Part shown: positions 8,970 to 16,746 of the stretch, in pieces
How the letters are laid out: each line of letters starts with the position of its first letter
How positions within the stretch are numbered: the stretch's first letter is position 1
DNA from: Eubacterium barkeri
GTDB taxonomy: Bacteria; Bacillota; Clostridia; Eubacteriales; Eubacteriaceae
Assembly (NCBI RefSeq): GCF_900107125.1
Contig: NZ_FNOU01000002.1
Location: 210,187 to 274,186, forward strand
Length of the DNA: 64,000 nt
Direction of reading: 5' to 3'
Translations under genes and position numbers: made by a program
Notes under the pieces: model-generated
Seen by the model: only the letters and a program-made list of their open reading frames with translations
The model's database searches: none
What the model was told of the DNA's origin: nothing

Positions 8970-9078
8970 TAAAATATAAAAGCAGATGGACGTAGTCCAC
9001 CTGCTCATTCAATCATTAAATGATATAACCTCAATGCCTGTGGCATGGGGTGAGAAGTGGACACTTCTACTTCGTTAC
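8970..9078 (-). promoter_or_regulatory. infC-rpmI-rplT leader with attenuator hairpin
   Basis: Between the promoter and infC the minus-strand transcript would carry about 130 bases of structured leader. At its 3' end CAGGTGGAC (9003-8995) pairs with GTCCATCTG (8991-8983), and TTTTATATTTT follows. That is the form of a transcription attenuator, as in the L20 leaders of Firmicutes, where L20 binding promotes termination. Further upstream, AAGTGTCCACTT can also fold. The L20 mechanism is inferred from family context. Confidence 0.75.
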
Positions 9079-9084
9079 TTGATT

Positions 9085-9113
9085 AGTATACCCGTTCATG
9101 CCCTACTTGTCAA
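9085..9113 (-). promoter_or_regulatory. Strong sigma-A promoter of the infC operon
   Basis: On the minus strand, TTGACA (9113-9108) and TATACT (9090-9085) have an ideal 17-base spacer. It lies just past the thrS stop codon, so the ribosomal operon is expressed independently of thrS. Confidence 0.85.
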
Positions 9114-9116
9114 GGA

Positions 9117-11030
9117 TTATTTTAAGGTTAATCCCTTGGACCCAATTCCTTCTTTAAGCTTTGCCTTGAAATCTTCTAATGTTAACTGTTCCTGCTCTCC
9201 CGTATCCCGGTTTCGGATGGTTAAAATATCACTGTCCATTTCCTTGTCGCCAATCACCAGCATATAGGGTACCTTTTGCATCTGGGCTTCCCGGATACGA
9301 TAACCAATTTTTTCGTCCCGGAAATCGATATCGACGCGGATATCATTTTCCTGGAGCTCTGCAGCGATTTTTCGTGCAAAGGCATCGTGCTTATCGGATA
9401 CAGGGATCAGCTCGACTTGAACAGGTGCCAGCCATAATGGGAATTTCCCAGCAAAATGCTCAATCAGGATACCGAAGAAACGTTCGATGCTACCAAAGAT
9501 GGTTCGGTGGATAATAACCGGGCGATGCTTTTCCCCATCACTTCCGACATAGGTTAAATCAAAGCGTTCGGGCATTTGGAAATCCAATTGAATCGTCCCA
9601 CACTGCCAGGTCCGCCCAATACTGTCTTCCAGATGGAAATCAATTTTAGGACCGTAGAAAGCGCCGTCACCTGGATTAATCACATAGTTAATCCCTTTGG
9701 CGTCCAATGCCTCCCGGAGGGCTTCCGTCGCTGTTTCCCAATCTTCATCATTCCCCATGGAATCTTCCGGACGGGTGGACAACTCAACCTTGTATTTAAA
9801 GCCAAAGATGTTATAAACATCATCGGCTAATTCAATAACAGATGTTACTTCTTCTTTGATCTGGGACTGCATCATAAAGATATGGGCATCGTCTTGGGTA
9901 AAGGTTCGGACACGCATAAGCCCATGGAGGGCACCGCTGAGTTCATGGCGGTGGACCTGGCCTAATTCCCCGGCCCGAATCGGTAATTCCCGATAGCTAT
10001 GCTGTGTACTATTATAAACCAGCATCCCTCCAGGACAGTTCATGGGCTTAACCGCAAACTCCTGGCCATCAATTTCAGTAAAGTACATATTCTCTTTATA
10101 GTGGTCCCAGTGGCCAGAGCGCTTCCATAAATCAGCATTGAGCATAATCGGTGTTTTTATTTCCACATAACCCCGGCGGCGGTGTTCCTGGCGCCAGTAA
10201 TTTTCCAGCTCGTTTCGTACGACCATTCCCTTGGGATGGAAAAATGGGAAACCCGGGCCTTCTTCATGAAGGGAGAAAAGCCCCAATTCCTTACCAAGCT
10301 TTCGATGATCGCGTTTTTTTGCTTCTTCAAGACGTTCTAAATGCTCATCAAGCATTGATTTTTTAGGAAAAGCAACCCCATAAATCCGTTGGAGCATCTT
10401 ATTGTTGGAATCGCCATGCCAATAAGCTCCTGCTAAACTGAGGATTTTAAATGCCTTAATCTGAGAAGCATTTAAAAGATGGGGACCGGCACAGAGATCT
10501 GCCCATTCTCCTTGTCCATAAAATGAAATAACGGCATCCTCAGGCAAATTGTTAATCAATTCCGTTTTGTAGGTTTCCCCTTCCTTTTCTGCCCATTCCA
10601 AGGCTTCCTTTCGGGACATTTCATAATAGTTGATATCCGGAGCTTCCTTAACAATTTTCTTCATTTCAGACTCAATGGTTTTGAAATCCTCGGGAGTCAG
10701 GACATGCTCCATATCAATATCGTAGTAAAAGCCATTATCAATGGCAGGTCCGATGGTTAGTTGGGCATCGGGCCAAATCCGTTTGATGGCCTGGGCCATT
10801 AAATGGGATGCGGAATGCCAAAATGCATGCTTTCCACCAGCATCTTCAAAGGTTAATAAATTCAGTTGACAATCTTCTGTGATGGGCCGACGTACATCAA
10901 TGACCTTTCCGTCGACCTCACCAGCCATAAGGTTCCTGGCTAATCCTGGGCTGATGTCCTTGGCAATATCATATACTGTTGTGCCAGAGGCATATTCACG
11001 AATACTTCCATCTTTTAAAGTAATATTCAT
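9117..11030 (-). CDS. thrS: Threonine-tRNA ligase
   Basis: ThrRS charges tRNA-Thr in the cytoplasm and edits serine. ATG 11030 was chosen because MNITLKDGSIREY is the usual start of the TGS domain (1-65) and GGAG precedes it. The 637-residue protein has the editing domain (about 65-235, with HSASHLMAQAI and CAGPH), class II catalytic core (about 245-535) with MNCPGGMLVY, RAGELGQVHRHELSGAL and GTIQLDFQMPERF, and a C-terminal anticodon-binding domain (about 540-637). A T-box in the leader controls it. Further in-frame upstream sequence belongs to the T-box terminator and is not coding. Confidence 0.97.
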   Translation of the reverse strand: MNITLKDGSIREYASGTTVYDIAKDISPGLARNLMAGEVDGKVIDVRRPITEDCQLNLLTFEDAGGKHAFWHSASHLMAQAIKRIWPDAQLTIGPAIDNGFYYDIDMEHVLTPEDFKTIESEMKKIVKEAPDINYYEMSRKEALEWAEKEGETYKTELINNLPEDAVISFYGQGEWADLCAGPHLLNASQIKAFKILSLAGAYWHGDSNNKMLQRIYGVAFPKKSMLDEHLERLEEAKKRDHRKLGKELGLFSLHEEGPGFPFFHPKGMVVRNELENYWRQEHRRRGYVEIKTPIMLNADLWKRSGHWDHYKENMYFTEIDGQEFAVKPMNCPGGMLVYNSTQHSYRELPIRAGELGQVHRHELSGALHGLMRVRTFTQDDAHIFMMQSQIKEEVTSVIELADDVYNIFGFKYKVELSTRPEDSMGNDEDWETATEALREALDAKGINYVINPGDGAFYGPKIDFHLEDSIGRTWQCGTIQLDFQMPERFDLTYVGSDGEKHRPVIIHRTIFGSIERFFGILIEHFAGKFPLWLAPVQVELIPVSDKHDAFARKIAAELQENDIRVDIDFRDEKIGYRIREAQMQKVPYMLVIGDKEMDSDILTIRNRDTGEQEQLTLEDFKAKLKEGIGSKGLTLK

Positions 11031-11060
11031 TGTGTTAAGTTCTCCTTCTTCATTATAATA

Positions 11061-11285
11061 CAAAAAATCCCTTTGTGACTTCACAATCACAAAGGGACGC
11101 AATTAACGTGGTTCCACCCTTTTTGGCATTTCTGCCCACTTCATTCCCGGGATAACGGAGATCCTCCGGGCCAGTATTTCCCCTGGCCAACTCCTGGGCT
11201 GGTCATCATTAGTCCTTTTCCCAATACTTCCAGCATATGTATCCGGTCTCTGTAAAAAAGATGCTAATGAACGTCCCAATCATCA
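11061..11285 (-). promoter_or_regulatory. T-box riboswitch upstream of thrS
   Basis: On the minus strand the T-box core GGGTGGAACCACG (11119-11107) lies just before a strong terminator. GTCCCTTTGTGA (11098-11087) pairs with TCACAAAGGGA (11078-11068), followed by a T run. An AGAGA element lies near the 5' end (about 11249-11253). CATTAG and CTAATG arms close a stem-I-like helix, and ACT in GGACTAATG is a possible threonine specifier, but I cannot fix the specifier loop. The core is non-canonical (ACCACG instead of ACCGCG). Position directly before thrS makes threonine control the natural reading. Confidence 0.88.
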
Positions 11286-11294
11286 TTTTAAATC

Positions 11295-11323
11295 ATTATA
11301 GACAAAATGATGCAATTAATCAA
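11295..11323 (-). promoter_or_regulatory. Probable promoter of the thrS leader
   Basis: On the minus strand, TTGATT (11323-11318) and a perfect TATAAT (11300-11295) are 17 bases apart, placing the transcript start just before the T-box. Confidence 0.65.
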
Positions 11324-11387
11324 TTGTTTTTTGAAAGAAAAAGGCATAAAATATGAAATAAAGATTGTTTTGAGAGGAGTCGATTTA

Positions 11388-12290
11388 TTGAACGTTGATT
11401 TTTCGTATATTATTGGACCGTTGATTGGTGGTATCATTGGGCTCATTACCAATGGTATTGCCATCCGCATGCTTTTTAGGCCCTTACATCCGATTAAAAT
11501 TTTTAATCACACCTTGCCTTTTACACCAGGAATCATCCCTAAGGAAAAGGCCCGTATTGCAAAATCCTGTGGGGATGTTGTGGGTGAGATTTTAATTAAT
11601 GAAAGTGTCCTGTCTGAAAATCTGCTGTCTGTGGAAATGGATAATAAAATTTCCGGATTTTTAGATCATCTCGTTGATGATTATAAGGAGAGTACGCTCA
11701 CTGTCCAGGACGTATTATGTAAGGCCTTTGATACTGATCGAACAGATGCTTATATTGAAAAAGCACAAACGGGTTTGATTGAACTTATCTATAAAAAAGC
11801 CTGCTCTTTGGATCTAGGGGCCTCTGTTGCCGAGGCCGCTATTGCAGAAGTCCAAAAAAATCCCCTGTACAGCACCTTTTCATTTCTCATCAGTGAAGAC
11901 GCAGTGGTTGGAATGAAAGAAAAAATCCGGGTCATGGTCGATGATATGGTTTTTGACCAAGGGAAGGATTTAATTTCGGAAGCGGTCGTCCGTGAGAGTG
12001 ACGGACTGCTCCACGTTCGCTTAGTGGATCTCTATGAGGACTATGGGCATAAAGTTCCAATCGTTAAGGAAAGGATACTTGGCCTTTATCATACCATCGT
12101 TCAAAATTCTTTAGCGAAGATTCTGCAAGCTGTGGATCTCTCTAAATTAGTGGAAGATCGTATTAATGGCTTTGATGTTTTAGAACTAGAACATATCCTT
12201 TTGGGGATTATGAAAAAAGAGCTCAATGCCATTGTGTGGCTCGGAGGGCTTTTAGGCTTGATTATGGGATTCATTATGAATTTCTTTTAA
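11388..12290 (+). CDS. DUF445-family membrane protein
   Basis: The 300-residue protein carries the DUF445 pattern. An N-terminal membrane segment IIGPLIGGIIGLITNGIAIRMLFRPLHP is followed by PFTPGIIPKEKARIAKSCGDVVGE (about 45-70), a long helical region and a C-terminal hydrophobic anchor AIVWLGGLLGLIMGFIMNFF. The family (Bacillus YheB-like) is associated with the envelope, but its function is not established. A TTG start at 11388 is chosen because GAGAGGAG precedes it by about 8 bases. An earlier in-frame ATG at 11307 lies inside the divergent thrS promoter and has no ribosome binding site. Confidence 0.8.
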   Translation: MNVDFSYIIGPLIGGIIGLITNGIAIRMLFRPLHPIKIFNHTLPFTPGIIPKEKARIAKSCGDVVGEILINESVLSENLLSVEMDNKISGFLDHLVDDYKESTLTVQDVLCKAFDTDRTDAYIEKAQTGLIELIYKKACSLDLGASVAEAAIAEVQKNPLYSTFSFLISEDAVVGMKEKIRVMVDDMVFDQGKDLISEAVVRESDGLLHVRLVDLYEDYGHKVPIVKERILGLYHTIVQNSLAKILQAVDLSKLVEDRINGFDVLELEHILLGIMKKELNAIVWLGGLLGLIMGFIMNFF

Positions 12291-12355
12291 AGGCAATGTT
12301 TCCAAACCACTGAAATTACGTTATAATAAAGGAAAACTTTGGAAAGGAGATTTAC

Positions 12356-12667
12356 ATGGAAGAACAAAAGTTTGATGAAATGATTCGTGAGACTGAGGCA
12401 GAGAATGCTCAAAAGACACCACAGAAATACACTGACCCAGAAAAGAATAAAGGTGCGTGGAAGGCAAAAATCATCGCGGGGTTGATCTTTGCCGTTGCAC
12501 TCTTTGGATTTGGCTTCTATTTTGGGGTTAAGTATGGCATCCAGATGTACCGTATGAGCTACCAGATTTCCCTCTTTTTAGCTTGGTTCCTCCCCTTGCT
12601 CATCATTCTTCTCATTGTTGCCGCCGTGATTTATTTCAAGGTTCGCAAGAAATTAAAAAACGATTAA
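12356..12667 (+). CDS. Small membrane protein of unknown function
   Basis: A 103-residue protein with a charged N-terminus (about 1-35, rich in E, K and Q) and two hydrophobic segments, about 37-60 (IIAGLIFAVALFGFGFYFGV) and about 70-95 (SLFLAWFLPLLIILLIVAAVI), ending in a basic tail. AAAGGAG lies 7 bases before the ATG, and a TATAAT box lies at 12322-12327. A strong bidirectional terminator follows. I do not recognise the family. Confidence 0.7.
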   Translation: MEEQKFDEMIRETEAENAQKTPQKYTDPEKNKGAWKAKIIAGLIFAVALFGFGFYFGVKYGIQMYRMSYQISLFLAWFLPLLIILLIVAAVIYFKVRKKLKND

Positions 12668-12671
12668 AGAC

Positions 12672-12720
12672 AAAACCTCAATCATCCTTTTCTAAAATAT
12701 TCTGGGATGATTGAGGTTTT
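12672..12720. terminator. Bidirectional terminator
   Basis: Long arms AAAACCTCAATCATCC (12672-12687) and GGATGATTGAGGTTTT (12705-12720) have A/T runs on both sides. It serves the small membrane protein gene on the plus strand and the convergent M23 peptidase gene on the minus strand. Confidence 0.9.
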
Positions 12721-12727
12721 TCATTTT

Positions 12728-13966
12728 TTATAAGAAGTTCAATGGATTCACAAAATCCCCATTTGAATTCATAAAACTTAAATGAAGATGGGCACCAAAA
12801 GAAGCCCCTGTATTTCCCACATAACCAATGACTTGTCCCTGGGTGACATATTCCCCTGCAGATACTGCAAGTTCATTTTGATGGGCATACAGCGTGGAAT
12901 AACCATCATCATGGGCAATGATGACACAATTACCATATCCTCCAGCATATCGTGCTAAAGTAACACGACCACTTGCCGCCGCATAAATAGGCGAACCAAA
13001 AGCGGCACCAATATCGATTCCCATATGATTGGTACTCGCCCCTTCTCCAGGGGATTCCCGGGGGCCAAAGTAATCTGTGATGGTATAATAATCCGATGGC
13101 CATCGATACCCCGTCGTCGCGGCGCCACCGCCGGAACCACTGCCTCCGGTTCCGCCAGTATCTCCAGAGGTGCTACCCCCTCCGGACGGGCCACCATCAC
13201 TTCCCCCCTCTGATGGGCCGGGTGATGTATCGACCGAACCGGCGGTATCTCGCACAATAGCGGAGAGCTCCGCTTCTGCCGCTGCAATTTCAGCATTTCT
13301 TGTGGCCAGCTCTTCCCTGGCGGCTTCCAAAACCCCTCCATTTTGAGCCAACAATGTTTGTTGTTGAGCCTTGATATTTTCCTGTCCGACTAAAAGCGCC
13401 TGCTGTTCACTTTTGGCTAATTCCACAGCGGCACGCTGGGATACCAACTCTTTATTTTTTGTGTCTATGGTAGATAATGTGTTCTTGACTTGATTCACCG
13501 ATTTTTGGTCTGCCGTCATGATTGAGGCAATCATATCAATTTTTGTCAGGAAATCCGTCATCCCCGTTGAGGAAAAAAGAATTTCCAGGTAAGATTCATT
13601 ACCATACATATACATGACCCGCAGGCGCTCCTCTAGTCCAAGCTGCTGTTGTCCTAGGGTTACATTCAAAGTATCTAATTCCCCCTGCGTCGACTGCATG
13701 CTTTGGTTAAGGGTGTTAATTTGGCCGTTGAGTGTGTCCATTTGGGCCTGTAAATTTGAAATGGCAGAATTTGATTTTTCTAATTCAGAGTTGATTCCCT
13801 CTATTGTGGTTTGGGTCATATCAATTTGATATTGAGCTGCTGCGGCCTTATCCTGGGCCTCTTTCTTTTGTTGTTCTAACTCTGCCTGTGAAGCTGCAAG
13901 GACTCCTGGCGCCAGAATAGAAAAAGAAAGAATCAGCATGACTAAGAGACTAAATTTTTTCATCAT
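12728..13966 (-). CDS. Secreted coiled-coil murein hydrolase, M23 (LytM) domain
   Basis: An EnvC/PcsB-like secreted protein of 412 residues. A signal peptide (about 1-25, ending LAPGVLAA) is followed by a long coiled coil (about 25-240), a Ser/Gly/Pro-rich linker (about 245-285) and a C-terminal M23 zinc endopeptidase domain (about 295-412). Zinc-site elements NHMGIDIG (His and Asp) and GAHLHLSF (HxH) are intact, so the domain is probably active on peptidoglycan cross-links. The coiled coil resembles that of the adjacent upstream gene: QIDMTQTTIEGINSELEKS here, QLDMSQSTIDGIVAELKKA there. Two in-frame ATGs at the start (13966, 13963) cannot be separated. Confidence 0.9.
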   Translation of the reverse strand: MMKKFSLLVMLILSFSILAPGVLAASQAELEQQKKEAQDKAAAAQYQIDMTQTTIEGINSELEKSNSAISNLQAQMDTLNGQINTLNQSMQSTQGELDTLNVTLGQQQLGLEERLRVMYMYGNESYLEILFSSTGMTDFLTKIDMIASIMTADQKSVNQVKNTLSTIDTKNKELVSQRAAVELAKSEQQALLVGQENIKAQQQTLLAQNGGVLEAAREELATRNAEIAAAEAELSAIVRDTAGSVDTSPGPSEGGSDGGPSGGGSTSGDTGGTGGSGSGGGAATTGYRWPSDYYTITDYFGPRESPGEGASTNHMGIDIGAAFGSPIYAAASGRVTLARYAGGYGNCVIIAHDDGYSTLYAHQNELAVSAGEYVTQGQVIGYVGNTGASFGAHLHLSFMNSNGDFVNPLNFL

Positions 13967-14008
13967 ACACCTTTTTTTATTATGCTATTATCAATCATTC
14001 ATTCTTTC

Positions 14009-15016
14009 CTAAAAATACCAATTTCCACCGATATTAACAGAGCCACTGGTTTGATAGCTTCTGAAACTCATATATGGATGGCTTCTGACGCCACCTTCCA
14101 TACAATCCCGTACGGCCTGTCTTACTTCAGGGATTTCTGCTCCGAGATATTGTGTGTAATAACCATCCAGGTAAGAAGCAAACTGTCCTGGTGCCGTTAA
14201 AACACCTAAAGCCGTTGAACCACCCCAGGCCCCGGAATCCACCCGGTTCATTACACAGCTGATAACCGCCAAGGATCCCTCATAGGAGGTACCGCCTTCA
14301 TGGGCAACAATGGCACAGATTGTATCAAAATCCGATGCACTTGCACTCTGAGTACCATTTCCAGCTGTAACTGATGAGCTACCACCTGCGGCTGAAGTCA
14401 CATTTTTACTATTCTCATAAGTTGCCTGTGCTTCTGTATTTGAGGCTAAAAGCTGCTCTTTTTGCTGTGACAGATTGTCGAGTGTTGCTTGATTGCTTTG
14501 CTGTGATTGAGATGCCATAATCAACATGGCATGTTTGGTATTGAGAAGCTGCGTTTTTTCCTCTATTTGAGCACGTAGAGTCTTTAAGTTGTCCATTACC
14601 TGGCGATCCGCCTTTAAAATAGAGGCAACCATATCGGCCCGGGTAAAGAAGTCCGTTAAATCTTCAGAGGTGAAAAGCACTTCCAAATAACTGTCACCAC
14701 CAAACATATACATGACACGCATCCGTTCTTCTAGCTCTGCCCTGGATTGATCCATAATGGTGTTCATCGTATCAATTTCCGATTGTGTGGCATTAACTTC
14801 GTCGGTCAGGGTGATAACCTGTGAATTGAGAGCTTCTTGCTGTCCCTGAAGAGTGGCGATGGAAGTATCTGCTTTTTTTAACTCAGCAACAATACCGTCA
14901 ATGGTACTCTGGCTCATGTCTAACTGTGTGGTGATCTCCCCTTCTGCACACACAGGATGGCATACTGCTAAGAAACAGAGTATCATCATGATTATAAATT
15001 GTGATTTTCTTTTCAT
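14009..15016 (-). CDS. Secreted coiled-coil protein with SleB-type cell-wall hydrolase domain
   Basis: This 335-residue protein has a signal peptide (MKRKSQFIIMMILCFLAV to about 24), a coiled coil (about 28-205) like that of the M23 protein next to it, and a C-terminal Hydrolase_2/SleB domain (about 225-335). The domain carries ICAIVAHEGGTSYEGSLAVI, with the conserved glutamate, and CVMNRVDSGAWGG. It should act outside the cell on peptidoglycan. ATG 15016 follows GAAAGGG by 6 bases; the upstream TTG has no site. The hydrolase domain is nearly identical to that of the gene at 15181-16584, so the protein looks like a recombination product of its two neighbours. Confidence 0.88.
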   Translation of the reverse strand: MKRKSQFIIMMILCFLAVCHPVCAEGEITTQLDMSQSTIDGIVAELKKADTSIATLQGQQEALNSQVITLTDEVNATQSEIDTMNTIMDQSRAELEERMRVMYMFGGDSYLEVLFTSEDLTDFFTRADMVASILKADRQVMDNLKTLRAQIEEKTQLLNTKHAMLIMASQSQQSNQATLDNLSQQKEQLLASNTEAQATYENSKNVTSAAGGSSSVTAGNGTQSASASDFDTICAIVAHEGGTSYEGSLAVISCVMNRVDSGAWGGSTALGVLTAPGQFASYLDGYYTQYLGAEIPEVRQAVRDCMEGGVRSHPYMSFRSYQTSGSVNIGGNWYF

Positions 15017-15029
15017 AGGCAACCCTTTC

Positions 15030-15072
15030 AAAAAAACCCATTAAGGGTCGTTGTCCATAGACAACGGCCCTT
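15030..15072 (-). terminator. Strong hairpin terminator
   Basis: AAGGGCCGTTGTC (15072-15060) and GACAACGACCCTT (15055-15043) form a 13-bp stem with one G-T pair, followed by AATGGGTTTTTTT on the minus strand. It ends the transcript carrying the 15181-16584 gene and the small peptide. Confidence 0.85.
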
Positions 15073-15078
15073 GCTTCG

Positions 15079-15159
15079 TTATTGTTTTTCTAAACTGCTG
15101 TGTGGCCTCCAGCGAAAAATTACCATGGCGGCAATTAGTGATGAAATCATATGTAACAT
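15079..15159 (-). CDS. Putative 26-residue hydrophobic peptide
   Basis: ATG 15159 follows a GGAGGGAAG ribosome binding site by a few bases. It opens a 26-codon frame: a hydrophobic stretch MISSLIAAMVIF, then a charged, aromatic tail FRWRPHSSLEKQ. The terminator stem starts 6 bases after the stop. A single short membrane helix with a W/R boundary and a compact gene followed by a strong hairpin resemble small membrane peptides and type I toxins. I see no antisense RNA promoter, so a toxin role is only a possibility. It lies between two SleB-domain genes. Confidence 0.45.
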   Translation of the reverse strand: MLHMISSLIAAMVIFRWRPHSSLEKQ

Positions 15160-15180
15160 CTTCTTCCCTCCATTACGTTA

Positions 15181-16584
15181 TTAGAAATACCAGTTTCCAC
15201 AAATGTTAACAGAGCCGCTGGTTTGATAGCTTCTAAAGCTGGTGTAAGAGTGACTGCGGACACCGTTTTCCATACAGTCTTTGACGGCCTGTCTTACCTC
15301 GGGAATATCCGCACCTAAATATTGCCTATAATATCCATCGAGATAGGAAGCAAATTGTCCTGGTGCCGTTAATACGCTTACAGCATCACGACCGCCCCAG
15401 GCACCAGAGTCGACGCGATTCATCACGCAGCTGATAACACCCATAGCACCCTCATAGGAAGTGCCGCCTTCGTGGGCAACAATGGCACAAATTAAATCAA
15501 AATCAGACGGATTAATGGATTCAGTGGCATTCCCAGTGCTATTTCCGCTATTGCCAGTGTTATCCTCTGGCGTTTCTGTTGGCGTTTCCGTATCAGGAGT
15601 TGGGGTTGGTTCTGGCTCACTTGGTTTACTTTCCTCAACAACTGCTTTTTTAGTTCCTACTTCGATCACTTCGTTAACGGGATTGGTTGTTTCATCAGAA
15701 ATCGTTTCCCGAGAAACTTCAACACCATCCTCATAGGTAACACGGATGACCAATTTACGGGAACCATTAACACCCTTAGTGAGGACATTTTTAACACCTT
15801 CATCTAGATCGGTATTTTCTTTTATTTCTGTACTAAATGGAATACTTGTTTCCGTTACAAGATCTTCACTGGTTGTTGTTACCTTGGTTCCAATTTGTAC
15901 GATTTGGTTTACGGGTTCCTTTGTGACCACATTTGAGACGTTCACCCGATCCGTTTCATTGCCATCTTTGTAGGTTACCCGATCCGTGATGGTGCTGACG
16001 CCATTTTCTCCCAACGTCGTTACTTCACTACTTCCCTTGGCTAAGTCAGCATTTTGGACTTCCTGGGTTGCAAAGGCAATGCTTTCTGTCCGGGTTTCAT
16101 CCTTGGTCATCACGCGCGTAACTTTGATGTTTGAAACATCCGTGGTTAATGCAGCAGTCGTAGAGGGGGTTACCAAATCCTCTGTCCCTAGGGAAATGTT
16201 ATTCTCATTTAAGACATCTCCTACTGTTCCCGAAGATGAGGTAAAAGCAATTTTTTGCCCATCTACTTCGATATTTCCACTAACCTTCTGCTTGATGCTG
16301 ACCTCAGATACATTTCGTACCTTTGCATCTAAATCAACACTATAGCTATAATGATTTTCATCAACAGTATATCCTTCTTTCGTCAGAAGGTCACGCACCG
16401 TTAGTTGAGTTTTCCCTGTAACAGCCTTAGTTTGAACGCTTCCATTGGCTCCAGAATTCGTGTCATAGCTGATATCCACACGTTTGTTCATGTTAGCAAA
16501 GCAGGTCATTCCGGTGAGTACAGCCAGAATCGCGATGACTATAAATGCGATGATCTTCTTCTTGTTCTTTGCGATAAATTCCAT
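15181..16584 (-). CDS. G5-domain cell-wall hydrolase with SleB-type domain
   Basis: A 467-residue exported protein of YabE/RpfB-like design. An N-terminal membrane anchor (about 8-30, IIAFIVIAILAVLTGMTCF) precedes two DUF348 ubiquitin-like modules (about 40-155), two G5 domains (about 160-235 and 240-315) and a Pro/Thr/Glu-rich linker (about 318-355). A SleB/Hydrolase_2 catalytic domain (about 360-467, IVAHEGGTSYEGAMGVISCVMNRV) follows. In YabE the C-terminal domain is a 3D lytic domain; here it is SleB. The last 105 residues are almost the same as those of the 14009-15016 gene. RBS AGGAAG precedes the ATG. Confidence 0.88.
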   Translation of the reverse strand: MEFIAKNKKKIIAFIVIAILAVLTGMTCFANMNKRVDISYDTNSGANGSVQTKAVTGKTQLTVRDLLTKEGYTVDENHYSYSVDLDAKVRNVSEVSIKQKVSGNIEVDGQKIAFTSSSGTVGDVLNENNISLGTEDLVTPSTTAALTTDVSNIKVTRVMTKDETRTESIAFATQEVQNADLAKGSSEVTTLGENGVSTITDRVTYKDGNETDRVNVSNVVTKEPVNQIVQIGTKVTTTSEDLVTETSIPFSTEIKENTDLDEGVKNVLTKGVNGSRKLVIRVTYEDGVEVSRETISDETTNPVNEVIEVGTKKAVVEESKPSEPEPTPTPDTETPTETPEDNTGNSGNSTGNATESINPSDFDLICAIVAHEGGTSYEGAMGVISCVMNRVDSGAWGGRDAVSVLTAPGQFASYLDGYYRQYLGADIPEVRQAVKDCMENGVRSHSYTSFRSYQTSGSVNICGNWYF

Positions 16585-16603
16585 GAGTCTTCCTTTCTTA
16601 ATC

Positions 16604-16619
16604 GTTCGTGTATACGAAC
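16604..16619. repeat. Short inverted repeat in the leader of the G5/SleB gene
   Basis: GTTCGT and ACGAAC arms of 6 bases are separated by 4 bases, about 20 bases before the ATG. The orientation is the reverse of a Firmicute LexA box (CGAAC-N4-GTTCG), so I do not call it LexA. It may be an operator or a small RNA hairpin. Confidence 0.35.
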
Positions 16620-16650
16620 AGTCAACTTGATATGTCTAAATGGTAACAGG

Positions 16651-16659
16651 ATTGTATCA
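16651..16659 (-). promoter_or_regulatory. Possible extended -10 promoter of the G5/SleB gene
   Basis: TGATACAAT on the minus strand (16659-16651) is an extended -10 element without a convincing -35. A TTGACT closer to the gene was discarded because it would place the transcript start about 6 bases from the ATG. Confidence 0.35.
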
Positions 16660-16705
16660 CTTCGGCAAGAAGGTCTTTCGGGAAATAATTTTGGAAATAA
16701 TTCTA

Positions 16706-16735
16706 TAAAAAAAACGCTGTTTCACCAGCGTTTTT
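16706..16735 (-). terminator. Terminator of V/A-ATPase operon 1
   Basis: On the minus strand, AAAAACGCTG (16735-16726) pairs with CAGCGTTTTT (16719-16710), and the T run continues. It lies 11 bases after the subunit D stop codon. Confidence 0.85.
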
Positions 16736-16746
16736 AGTGCGTATCG

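Noticed and set aside
8949..9008. Longer IF-3 reading from ATG 9008
   Set aside because: It would translate the attenuator hairpin and leader and has no homology to the IF-3 N-terminus.
11031..11102. 24 extra residues at the start of ThrS
   Set aside because: They come from the T-box terminator hairpin; the TGS domain begins at ATG 11030 with a good ribosome binding site.
11307..11387. ATG start for the DUF445 protein at 11307
   Set aside because: It lies inside the thrS promoter and has no ribosome binding site; TTG 11388 has GAGAGGAG at the right distance.
16604..16619. LexA (SOS) box
   Set aside because: The half-sites are in the opposite order, GTTCG...CGAAC, to the Firmicute LexA operator.
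16597..16625. TTGACT promoter with the inverted repeat in its spacer
   Set aside because: The transcript would start about 6 bases before the ATG and exclude the ribosome binding site.
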